Shown here piece by piece: positions 46,524 to 57,025 of a stretch of 64,000 bases of DNA. Origin of the DNA: Cyclospora cayetanensis. Its lineage: Eukaryota > Apicomplexa > Conoidasida > Eucoccidiorida > Eimeriidae. The notes beneath the pieces are model-generated. The model was given only the letters and a program-made list of their open reading frames with translations, was not told where the DNA came from and did not search any database. Location: assembly GCF_002999335.1 (NCBI RefSeq), contig NW_020312124.1, positions 1-64,000 of the forward strand, read 5' to 3'. A program made the translations under genes and the position numbers. Numbering within the stretch: position 1 is the stretch's first letter; each line of letters begins with the position of its first letter.

Positions 46524-49500
46524 TTAAAGTGGTGATGCTGATTCTGGAGCTTCGTCTGCTGCTGCTGCTACTGCTGCCGGTCTGCATCGTGGGAGCGTCG
46601 ATGCCTCAGCCTTCTTTTTTTTGGGGGTACATTGACTTTGCTGCTCTGCTGCAGCCGCTACTGTTGCCGCATGCGCCGAAGGCTGCACGTCCAGCGCTTC
46701 CTCGTCTTGGTGCTGCTGCTGCTGCGTGGTGGAATCTGCTTGCTGCTGCAGCTTTTGCGTGGTGGAATCTGCTTGCTGCTGCTGCTGCGTGGTGGAATCT
46801 GCTTGCTGCTGCTGCTGCGTGGTGGGATCTGCTTGCTGCTGATTTTCTGCTTCCCTTTGCTGCCTTTCGGCCGCTTTTGTCTGCTGCAGCAGCCGCCGCT
46901 CAGCGCGAGCTGCTTCTGCTTCCTGCTGCTGCAGCAGGTTCTCCTTCGCCTACAGCAGCAGCATGACAGTTGAAACGCAGCCTGGAGAGTTCAGCGCAGT
47001 GACTTTGCAAGAATTTCGCACACCGTAATCAGTCATAGGCACTCGCAACAAGTCTCCAAGAAACAATACCAGCGACAGACTTTGGCGGTAAGTTCCTTTT
47101 TCCTGCTTAGCAGCAGGTCTGCTGCCTCAACGCCCAGTGCCGTTTGAAGAGCTTCGGCGACGCCTTTCTCGAACAAACGAACGGCATTCCAGAAAAGCTG
47201 CAGAGGCGCATGCGTCATGAGGAATGTCTAACAGGAGATGCCTGCTGCAGAGAGGCGCTAGAGCCCTTACCCCCGCCGCAGCAGCAAGAAACTGCAGCAG
47301 CGCAACACTGCGCAAGCGGCGAACGTACCGCCGGATTCGCTTGGCAGAGGTAATACGGTCGCAGATTGTGCTGAGCGATTTCTTCTTTGGAATTCCAGAC
47401 ACACCGAAAGACTTGCAGCAGCACAGAACGACTCAGACCTGCAGCAACAGCAGCACAGGAGGCATTGCAGCATGCTGCGCCATGGTGACACACGAACGCC
47501 GAGGCGTGTATGTACAGATAGGCAGGTACTCATATGACTGCGCTGTATCTTAACAGTCCGACTAGCACAGTGCAAAAAGACGTTGCTGTTGCTGTTATTG
47601 CAACGCACTGGGGTATGTTTCGACAACCGTCTCATGGGGATTCAAGGTGTCTTGAAAAGAGACGGAGAACTCTTGCTGCAGCAGATTCTGTTCGAGTGTA
47701 TAGGCACCTCCCTGCACTGCTGACCATCGCCGCTCAGCTGACGTCTCATCTGTGAGAGGTACACCAGCCGGCAACAACACATCCGTTGCAACACAGAGCG
47801 TTCAAAAGCAATTAGCGGCACCGTGTCAAAGCGTGTGCAGCCACTGGAAAGTCGTCCTGGGAGCAGGAGCAGGAGCAGGAGTAGTGGTAGTAACAGCAAC
47901 AACAGCAGCACCGGCAATGGACCGTATCGCCTGTTGAGAGCTCCTCTAAACGCTGCACGAAAAGCTCGTTCTCCCTGGGAAGTGCCCTTGTCTGTCTGCA
48001 GATGCAGAGATGGCAGTAACATCAGCAGCAGCACCTTGAGCCGCAACATTGAGGGGGGCAGCACACCCTTCTGATTAGGCAGCAGCGCGTCGAAAAGACG
48101 CAGCAGCAGCAGTAGCAAGAGCAACGACAGCAGCACGAGAAGCGCAAAACTGCAGCAGTTCACAAAGAGTTTGACGACATTCTCGACCACTTCTTCCTCG
48201 TTTGAACCTAAATGGAAACTCTTTGTTGCACGACGCTTTCTTCTGCTGTTGCTGGCGGCTGCGCTTCCACTGTTGCTGCTATTGTTGCTGCTGCTCCGTT
48301 TTGTCGGAGTTTTCAAAGTGACGATGTTGCTGCCAATTGAAAACGGCATTTCCTGCTCTTTTCTGCTGCTGCTGCTGCTGCTGCTGCTCCGAGCTGTAAG
48401 TCGCTTAGGCAAAGGACGTGAAGACATCGCCTGCCTTCCGGCTGCAACAACAAAACACACCTCACATCCAGAAGAGGCGTCCTTTGCTGATCTGTGCTGC
48501 CCTTGCTGCAGACGTACTGCGAGCTATCGGCGCTCGGCAAGAAGACGTGTTTGCCTCTTAGAAACTCAGTCGCTACGAATGCTATTACGCCATACTTTGA
48601 CCCTCTCCTCACCAACCCTATCTCACTATTAGCATGCAGCATGATGAGGAGTGCCTCGCCATCCTTCACTTTCGCAAGGGGAGGCCCCTCGTCCTCCGTC
48701 AGGGGAACCGGTGGAAAACCGCTTCGCACTGCAACACAACAAGAAACACCTGCAGCAACACGACACAGCTGCAGCAACAAGGAACAGGTGTAACACGAAA
48801 CAAGGTGCGGCAATGAGAAATAGCTGCAACAAGAAATAGCTGCAGCAACAAGAAACAGATGCAGCAACAAGAAATAGCTGCAGCAACAAGAAACAGGTGC
48901 AGCAACGAGAAACAGGTGCAGCAACAAGAAACAGGTGCAGCAACGAGAAATAGCTGCAGCAACGAGAAACAGGTGCAGCAACGAGAAATAGCTGCAACAA
49001 CAAACAGCTGCTGCAACAAGAAATAGGTGCAGCAACAAGAAACAGGTGCAACAACAAACAGCTGCTGCAACAAGAAACAGGTGCAGCAACGAGAAATAGC
49101 TGCAACAAGAAATAGCTACAGCAAGAAATAGGTGCAGCAACAAGAAACAGGTGCAACAACAAACAGCTGCTGCAGCAAGAAACAGGCGCAGCAACGAGAA
49201 ATAGCTGCAACAAGAAATAGCTGCAACAAGAAATAGCTACAGCAAGAAACAGCTGCAGCAACAAGAAATAGCTGCAACAAGAAATAGCTACAGCAAGAAA
49301 CAGCTGCAGCAACAAGAAACAGGTGCAACAAGAAACAGCTGCCAGAGCAATGGCTCTGCTTCCCCCTCTTCCCTTCCCCCCTTCCTCCCACTGCTACCGA
49401 TTGATCTGCGACATTACCAGAATCAATGTCTTCTACATCCACTCCAGACGCTACAGCAGCTGAAGTCAGAGCCGCAACAGCAGGATGCACACCCCAGTGC

Positions 49501-50052
49501 AAAGCCTCCCTCCACGGAATACAGCAGTGTCTGTACAGACGGGGGCAGCAGCAGCAGCAGCAGCAGCGACGCAATTTGGCTATCATACCCACCAGACACG
49601 CCGCGGCAGCAACACACGTAGAGGCAGCGTAGAAACACAGAGTTTAGCTGACCTCGTTGAAGGAGCTCATCGAGAGACGCTTCATTATGAATGGTCAAGT
49701 TGAATATCTTAGGGGGCAGCCGCAGCCGCAGCCGCAACACCCCCGGTAAGCTGCTAGTGCCACTGCTGCTGCTGCTAGTAATGCTGCTACTGCTGCTACT
49801 GTTGCTGCTACTGCTGCTAGTGTTGCTGCTACTGTTGCTGCTACTGCTGCTACTGTTGCTGCTACTGCTGCAACTGTTGCTGCTAGTGTTGCTGTTACTG
49901 CTGCTACTGTTGCTGCTACTGTTGCTGCTACTGCTGCTACTGTTGTTGTTGCTAGCGCTGTTGCTGCTAGCGTTGTTGCTTTGAGTGCTGCTGCTTGAGC
50001 AGTATGCGGCTTCGCCGGAAGGAGCCGCCGATGTACCCTGCAGATGATGCAT
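46524..50052 (-). CDS. membrane protein with N-terminal ubiquitin/UBX-like domain, 8 exons, family not recognised
   Basis: Exons: 50052-49653, 49459-49418, 48728-48613, 48505 to about 48067 (end uncertain), 47749-47617, 47438-47329, 47197-47081, 46949-46524; junction phases agree. After a start MHHLQGTSAAP and about 75 Ser/Asn residues, a ubiquitin-like fold runs across exons 1-3. Its blocks are RLRLPPKIFNLTIHNEASL, GVDVEDIDSVRSGFPP and PPLAKVKDGEALLIML. Spacing and the GFPP turn resemble the UBX-like domain of OTU1/YOD1. No OTU catalytic motif follows. Exon 4 is Ser-rich and basic, then strongly hydrophobic (VVKLFVNCCSFALLVLL and a Leu run), likely a membrane anchor. Exons 5-7 are helical (EIAQHNLRPYYLCQANP; LFWNAVRLFEKGVAEALQ). 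The last exon is a Gln-rich coiled coil with ADSTTQ repeats. Function unknown; a ubiquitin or p97-linked membrane adaptor is only a guess. Confidence 0.55.
46722..46845 (-). repeat. about 30-base coding repeat (ADSTTQQQQQ), 4 copies
   Basis: Tandem units of 27-33 bases encode ADPTT/ADSTT followed by Gln in the last exon of the UBX-like gene. Confidence 0.85.
48720..49340. repeat. minisatellite array in intron 2 of the UBX-like gene
   Basis: Dozens of units of 18-19 bases built on GCAACAAGAAACAGGTGCA and variants (AGAAATAGCTGCA). They are contiguous with no unique spacers. Minus-strand frames through it give long Cys/Leu/Val artefacts. Confidence 0.9.
49757..49985 (-). repeat. AGC/AAC trinucleotide run encoding Ser/Asn
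   Basis: About 75 consecutive codons of Ser or Asn in exon 1 of the UBX-like gene, read from imperfect CTG/TTG repeats on the plus strand. Confidence 0.9.
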
Positions 50053-52242
50053 CGTTTCGTCCGTTGTGTGTAGCCACTGCCTCCACGAAAAAACTTCTTC
50101 CTGCTCTTACTGCTGCTGCTGAGGTGCTTTGCAAAGCGCAGCAACGCAGAAAATGCTGCTGTCGATGCCAAGACTTCTGCCTTTGTTGCCCCCAGCTAGC
50201 GCCGCCTCCACAGCACTTCGTCGAGTGCTGCTGCCGCTCGCTGTTGCTGCTCCTCACGGATAGCTCGTGAGAACTCAGCTTCCTATGCATGCATATATAT
50301 ATACATATATATGTCTCCTGGAAATTGAGTTCTACGCGTGGACGCTATTTCCCGCACGGTTCAGAAGCGTTTCGTCGGAGGGGGGTCTAACGGGGGGGAA
50401 GCCTCCCCGTCCCCCTACCCCATCCCGAAAGAAGAGAAGCGCTCTTTTCTTGAAGCTGGTGATGCACATTCCTGAGTGTATCTTGAATCGCCTCTTTGAT
50501 GCGCAAGACATGCATGCACTGCAAGTGTTGCAATATTGCCTTCTGCGGGGTTCAGTCCCCTCCCCCCGGCCTTTCGGAGAAGGTTCGACTGCAGAAAAAC
50601 TCGCACTGCGTCTCTGAGAGCAATATTCCTCAAGAAAAGCCGCCTTCTCGAAAGCGGAACAAGCTCAGCTCCGTGGCTGAGGAGCAGAATGCCGTAGTCT
50701 CCTCCCTCCAACGGACTCTTAAGAAGAGGCGCCTCCGTTCTACCTGCGCCTCGCCTCGCGGTTAGGCAACAAGAATTTGCCAAACTCTGTTCTTCTCGAA
50801 GCTTACAGTGCGCATGCTGGTGTGTGTGCGCATGCATTTGTAGGGTAGACACCGCAACTGGGCCCTTCCCAGGGGACGGCTGTTAGGGGGCGCAACAAAA
50901 CGTTCCACTGAAAATCTCCGTGGGGAAACCCTTGCGTGCCGCGCCATTTCAACGGCATTTAAAATATATCAAGCATCCTCCCCCTCCCCTCTTCCCCCAA
51001 GAGAGCTCCCTACTTCCCCTGCGGACGCCTCTCCGTATATAGATATGCGGGGAAACACAGAATACTACAGTTTCAGCAACGCGCTAAGCACGCCGAGCAT
51101 TTACAGCGAGTTGCACAAAACGTGTTGGACTCATTTCGCGGAATGCTGCGGCTCGGTATATCCGACAAAAAAATTTCTGCAGAAAAATAGGATGCACGAA
51201 CAAACAAGACCAAATACCACGCTGATCTATGCTTCAAGACTTGTACCACAATACCGATATTTAACGAAGAAGTAGCAAAGAACTGACAAATTAGGCTGTC
51301 CGTTTGCATATATCTTGACAACTGCAGATTAGCACTAGCTCGCTACTAGAGGACACGACGTTGTGTGCGTGCGTGCTAGAGCCGAAGCGTGCAGCTAGTT
51401 GTGAAGGCTAGAGGGCGCAGCTAGCCACACCCTAACTGCCCCTTCCCCTCATGTCTGAGCAAGGGAGGAACCTGTCATGAGAAGGAGGGAGCCTTTTGAA
51501 AAAGCCATAGGTAAGTGGCCTTCTAGAAAGTTTGTATAGAGAGTCTCGCGTTAAAAGCCTTTCTACGGAGATCATGCATGAAGCATTGTAAGTGTATTAG
51601 ACAGTGCGTGGACGTGATTCTCTCAGGATCACAGATGTGGTGGAGGGCAGCTCTCTGGCTCCACTAGACACTAGAAAGCCTAAGGCACCTAGAAGCAACA
51701 TGCGAGCATGTGAAAGATAGCTATTCTCTAGCACGCGCTACGCATTTGTCTGTAGGGAGGGCCCTGTCCTATAAAGAAGCGCGTTTGGACTGCAGTGTGT
51801 GATAGAGCGCAGTACACAGCAGTTCCTACAGCGTCACGCAGTGGTGATTAGACATTGCGAGAGGGGCACCACTACTAATTGGTTTTGAGTGCCCTAGAGG
51901 GATGGCTGTTTTTGCTGCTGCTATAGGGATGGCTGTTTTTGCTGCTGCGCTGCGTGCAAGCTCATTAGAAGCCCTTCCTGCGGATATAAGAGCAGCCGCG
52001 CGCGAAGAGCAGCACTTGCTGAGAGCCGCCTCTTAAGGCTATTTAAGAGCTGCCATCCGGACTGGGGCATGGAACGGTGTAACAGAAGGAGGAAACTCTT
52101 CCTCCAACATCCTTCCACTGGTTCAGCCCCAGCAGATTTTCAAGCCAGCAAGTATTCGGCACGTCGCTGTCCACTGAAACCACAAACCAGAACCCGCGGA
52201 TTTAGCCATAAATCAACGAGAAGGTGGCGCTAACTCCACAGG
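50053..52242. other. intergenic region
   Basis: No gene supported. 50.0-50.3 kb holds the UBX-like gene's 5' flank and a short TA tract. From about 51.3 kb the sequence is CAG-poor, with repeated GCTAG-type words and a duplicated GGATGGCTGTTTTTGCTGCT (about 51901 and 51927), but no element could be identified. Confidence 0.4.
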
Positions 52243-53673
52243 TCAAACATACTGCGTCAAGAAGCGCTCGCGCAGGAAGAAGAACTCACCGAGGAGGGCA
52301 CCGCTAATTGCTGTAGACTTATAAATAGATAAATATATACGTATACATATGTATGTATATTAAGCGAAAAAACCGAACATGCGATGCCTGGAGAAAGGGG
52401 AAAAGAAAGCGAGGGATGAGCGCACACCCGTAGATCGCCTTACATGAGCCCATAATATAATTCATATTTTGTTCGATGCTGCAGTCTGGCCCCGCATAGA
52501 ATTTTTCGGTGGTTTGCAAAGCCTCGCAGTCGCACACGAGCTCGAGGAGAGTTCCTGATCCATGCATGCAGAGGACAGGGTGCACACGTAAAAGGCATGC
52601 GTCTCTCTGGAGTTGAGTCCACGTCGAGATACATGCATGCAGTTGAAAGCACACGTAGAGAGGCACATACACACGGAAAAAAGATGTGCAGAGAGGAGAG
52701 GCAGATCTGCCAGCCACCCCGATAGGGCTAGTAGCGCATGGCAAGAAGAGTACCGGAGGTATGCAGCGGCAGGACAGACGGGAGGAATACTGTTGCCTCT
52801 CGCCGAGACGCCCAAGCCGGGGTAGTGCATTCAACGCAGAAAGCAGGGGGCAGAAGATTCATGGAGGCGCGCACAATCACCCACGGAGAGAGCGAGAAAT
52901 ATGAGGAGGCGAAAGGCATTCGACACACTGACCGCAAGCCAGAGCGAGGCACACAGAGCTCAACCTAGAAAATCGGCAGCTCCTAAAGACCAACCTGAGG
53001 CAACATTAACTCCGCATTTGGCGCCGTTCTTGCAGTAAGCCAAGACCTGCGCATCGGCGGGGAAAAAGCTTATGCAATCCCCCCCTGTTGCAGATTGGCA
53101 GTTCGACGGGGGTATTGCTGCAAAGCAACACACGACGGCATAGTCGCAGCAAGCAGAGAGTGGGACGGGCGTCTGCGTAGCGGGGGAGACGAATCACGTG
53201 GCCTCCTTTTCTGGGTAGCATGCTCATGAGCCGCTTATCCGGTGATGTCAGTGGTAGCAGTGCACACAGATGCAGCAACGCAAAGGCTTCCCGACCAACG
53301 GCGCAAGAAGCGTTGAAGCGGCAGCGGCCGGGGGGATAGGCAGAGCAATGCTGAGCGAGCAAGAGACGGAAAGGAGTGGAGCAAACGCAGGAGCACCCCG
53401 CTCGGATGGAGCACAGGCACGAGCAACGCTAGAGACACGGCGGTGTCACGACGCTTGGAGGTTCAAGGAAGCGGAAGGGAGGGAGAGAAAGATAAGACGC
53501 AGATCCGCTAAGGGGAAACCGAAAAAGGAGGATGTGGAGGCGGCAGAGAGCAAGAAAGAAAGATAATAACACAGAAAGAAGCATGGCGTACACTGTATGG
53601 ACAGCAGGGCTGACACGAGTAGCAGCAGCCACGGCTTCTGCTGCTGCACAGAGGGCCTCGACGTGCCACCCAT
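52243..53673 (-). CDS. small secreted EGF-like domain protein
   Basis: Exon 1 (53673-53594) reads MGGTSRPSVQQQKPWLLLLV continuing SALLSIQ, a signal-peptide-like N-terminus. Confident 3' exons are 53046-52995, 52554-52444 and 52310-52243, all in phase. They encode YCKNGAKCGVN, then LVCDCEALQ and FYAGPDCS. This is the Cys pattern of an EGF module (C.NG..C ... C.C ... Y.G..C), with its first Cys in an unresolved upstream exon. The protein ends ALLGEFFFLRERFLTQYV without a membrane anchor. One or more middle exons (53.1-53.4 kb) are unresolved; an exon starting at about 53357 fits phase. Coccidian EGF proteins are often micronemal or oocyst-wall related, but nothing here decides that. Confidence 0.5.
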
Positions 53674-53806
53674 GAGCAGGAAGTTTGGCGGAAGGAGCCA
53701 CGCGAAGAAGGAGGCCTAGAGCGGCGGAGAACGCCTTGAATTGCTTTGTTGCGAAGCAGGTCACTGGCAGGCAGCGTCAACCTGAGTGTCTGGGGAAAAC
53801 GATGGG

Positions 53807-54145
53807 CTAACGAAGAAACTCCTCCGCTATCGCTGCAGTACGTCTCTGAGGGTTGGACGTCTGATCTTGAGTAGATGAGACTGGCAGCCCCTGCGGGGTG
53901 AGCTGTCTGTACACTGCAGCTTCAGACGTCGAGCCACCGGGGAACAAGCCGCGCAGGAGGGTGCAAAGTCTCGAGTCTGAGGCTTCTTGTGCCGAAGCGT
54001 GCAAAGGCGTATAGAAAAATATATTATTACAGAAGTATCACACATTGAGGTCCCCGTATGCTAAGGCATGGCACGCAGCAATCACGTCATTCCCAAGCAC
54101 AGAGGCCCCAAGGAGGGGGGGCCACTTTCCCCCCCTGTAGCCCAC
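53807..54145 (-). pseudogene. ankyrin-repeat fragment interrupted by a stop
   Basis: After an AG acceptor near 54132 the frame reads GGKWPPLLGASVLGNDVIAA and ends ALAYGDLNV, a full ankyrin repeat. An in-frame TGA follows. Eleven codons later, in the same frame, YTPLHASAQEASDSRLCTLL begins a second repeat. The frame ends at 53807. No AG acceptor lies between the stop and TPLH, so ordinary splicing does not rescue it. It is either a pseudogene, a sequencing error, or two unrelated exons. An upstream open stretch to 54364 may belong to it. Confidence 0.45.
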
Positions 54146-54419
54146 TGGTCTAAGCAAAATCACGTGCGTGAAGCTTTTATTTCCCATGTCTTTGAGTCCA
54201 TACATATATATATATTTTTTATATGAGAATATGTCTGAAGGTAACGCTTTGAGCGGTGCTACTGAAGATGCAAGTCCCTGATCCGGGCATAGAGAAAGGG
54301 CACGGAAACTTGGGGTGTAGTAGACCCATGACGCCTCAGCACGTACTGCGAGTTTATCCCCCATATGCGAACCTCAGCTGTGTGCCAAAGATTCCTATTT
54401 AGATCACTGCTTTTGCTGC

Positions 54420-56262
54420 TCTAGATGCCTCAGCGGTTGTTGGTGCAAGCTTTGCCTACGTATACAGTTGTGGTGGCACAACAACGCCACAATTGGGTCG
54501 TTGTGATGCCCTCACACTTTTGACCAATAGGACCCAGCTGTAGTTATACTACGCGGTGGACTCTGCGATGCACAAATTATCGCGCTTCGATATGTTTGTC
54601 TGCATTTCGGATGCACCCAAGTAGCCACTGTTACTTGGATGATGCTGTACTCTCAACTTTGCACGGCCTGTCTTTCTAGCTCTTTGGTGCATGGATCTAC
54701 CATAAGTGTGAACGCGGAACCACTGGGCTGTCAGTGCAGCAGTAGCGGGCTGCACGCAACGGCTCGGTGTCTTCTACTACATTGGTATTAATGTCCATCG
54801 CTGCATTCCGTTAAGTATTGACTTTATTTCCTGGCTGGTCTCCTACTTTATTTGCTGCAGGTCATTAGTAATAACTATCACCATAACACAGCAATAAATA
54901 CTAGGTGTACCCCTCCGCGCTAACTTGCCGCACGCACGCACCTGGTGTGAATGAATGCTTGGGAGATCAGGTAGCCTGGCGTGCTTGGACACTGCATATC
55001 CCTCCGGGGCCGCCTTCGTGTCGAGCATCAGTGGCTTAAGGTTAAGGTCGAGAATAACACTAATGATCTCTCCTATATACATATAAAGGCGCTCAGTCAT
55101 GGTCGTGGCGCTCCAAGAACTCTTTACAGAGAACCAAGGAGGAGCGTTGCACAGAGGGCTGTTTCTCCGTGTTGAAGACTGTTTCGATCATCTCGTGCAC
55201 AAAGCAGCATATGGATAGACACAAACCACCATGATTTCGACGTTTTGAAGGATTGGGTATGGGTTTGGAGACAAATACGCAAACGCACTCTACATATACA
55301 TGTGTATCTGTGAAGGGTTCCCACCGATAAGCGGACTCGTGTAAGGTGTGATCCAAGCAACAGAGTGACTATAAGCGAAAACCCCAAGAAAGGTGTCTTC
55401 TCATCTTTTAGTTCGACCAAAGAGAATACAATTAAGAGAATGACTGTTGCGTCCTCGATCGAGGGCCGTAAAAGCCATATATGGATAACCGACAAAGGCT
55501 TGCAACATGTGGTCTTTTAAACATTCTGCGGTGTAAGCCCTTTTCTTCTCTTAACAATAAGCCCTTTTCTTCCCTTTACAATGAACTCCGAAGTTGTGTG
55601 CACGAATCCAGTATAGCCCTGGTGCTTCAGGAAACTTAGAATTTTGATGGTGCCAGAGGCCCTGATAGCCAACTTAAGGCTCTTTAATGGGTTCTCGGAT
55701 TTGACCATTAGGCCTCAGAGTCACCTCGTAGGCGGACAGAATGGCGAAAAAGGGGTGTGGCATTAACGCATTCTGTTTCATCCGTCTTGCGAAGACTCGG
55801 CAGCTCAGTTCGCGGCCTAATAGCTCAAACAAGGATTTCAAACATCCAAAAACCGACCACTTCAGGAAGGGCCCTGTCATTGACGATAATCGCCATACTT
55901 CATTTAAAATGCATTATCGTTCAGCCAAAAGATTAGCTTCCTTTCTTGTACACACAAATGCGTGTGCTATTCACTGGAAGGCGCAAACGCTCACGAGGCT
56001 GTGCACTGCGCAAGCCGCTACCACTAAGGCAACAGAGGGAGACCACTGGCCTCATGGACATTACGTGAGCTTGAGTGGAGGCTTAAAATGCATGGATCCT
56101 TTCAATGGGAAGGACACGCTTTATAGGGATGCAAAGAATCAGCATCCCCATAAAGCGGATTATTTAGACACTGCAGTTTGCTGGAAGCAGGTTTTACAGA
56201 AAGGTTCTATCCGTAACGCCGTGATGCAAATGTGTAGGCAACTCAAGGCCTCGCCATTCTGA
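54420..56262 (+). mobile_element. decayed Ty1/copia-like retrotransposon remnant
   Basis: The clear part is an open frame 55741-56262 (173 residues) resembling the RNase H end of copia pol. LVHTNACAIHWKAQ corresponds to 'F.L.GGAISW.SKKQ'. TTKATEGDHW fills the position of 'STTEAEY..'. AKNQHPHKADYLDTA, then QVLQKGSI, corresponds to 'AKNP..H.RTKHIDI ... V..G.I'. Upstream, 54426-54480 (MPQRLLVQALPTYTVVV) vaguely resembles the integrase 'LPK.FWAEA..TA.Y' block; the RT between is unrecognisable. Putative catalytic acids of RNase H are poorly kept. No LTRs found. The assignment rests on short motifs and is less certain than the Ty3-like element. Confidence 0.5.
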
Positions 56263-57025
56263 GCTCCCCTAAACCTGTGTTGTGCAGCGGAGTTTATAAT
56301 ATGAACCCTAAGCGGACTTAGCTGCACAGAGATATCCCTTAGTAGAGTCCTGAGGGATGAACGCTTTGTTTTGCAGCTACTGGGTGTCAATCTAGAGGCC
56401 TGCTAGCCACTCTTCCTTGCAACTTGAGAGAAGACAATAGGAAGAGAATCAGCTAGCCAGCGTACTTGTGTTACAGCGATGCGAATGGATAGCGTCACCT
56501 GTACTCTGGTGCAGAAGGCCTTTATTACGGCTTTGGTGCGGTCACTGTTGAGTCGTTGAGCGGAAAAAAACAAGGTGGCACAGCTTGTTGCTCTTTACAA
56601 ACAACACGGGCTCCCCGATTAGCCATTAAAGCCGGTGTATCTCTATAGCCTTGTCGGAGCTACATTCAGCTACTGCCGCGCAAGTTTTTGAAAGGTGCTC
56701 GACATTGGAAGTCTCTGCTGCTGCTTCTTGAAAGAGAAATGCACCTTGATTAGAACGTTTAAAAGCATCCAGTGTGCAGTTAACACCCTCTGCAGCAAGT
56801 CCGAGCTACCCGCGCATACCTCGTGGTGTACCTTGCGCGGGATCGCCTCTCTCAGTAACATCAAGCACGCCTTGGCACAGGTAGCGATCCAGAAAATAGA
56901 GCTCTTCCTGTGTATATGCATGTATGCGTAGCATTACACTAGATCAATCTATATATACATATATTTTTTTCTGAAAGCTCTATGGAGGCGTCATGCGCCT
57001 TGTTGCTCCTTTCAACCGTCGTGTG
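56263..57025. other. intergenic, downstream of the copia-like remnant and of ETF-QO
   Basis: No gene supported. May contain the rest of the retroelement and the ETF-QO 3' UTR. A short TATATACATATA tract lies near 56950. Confidence 0.45.

Noticed and set aside
48313..49592. Long minus-strand frames rich in Cys, Leu, Val and Ala over the 48.7-49.3 kb array
   Set aside because: They are translations of a tandem minisatellite in all three frames; the real exons of the UBX-like gene flank the array.
46524..50052. OTU1/YOD1 deubiquitinase
   Set aside because: The UBX-like domain fits, but no OTU Asp-Gly/Asn-x-Cys motif or catalytic His block appears in any downstream exon.
46524..50052. NPL4
   Set aside because: The ubiquitin-like start is compatible, but the zinc-binding Cys motifs and MPN region of NPL4 are absent.
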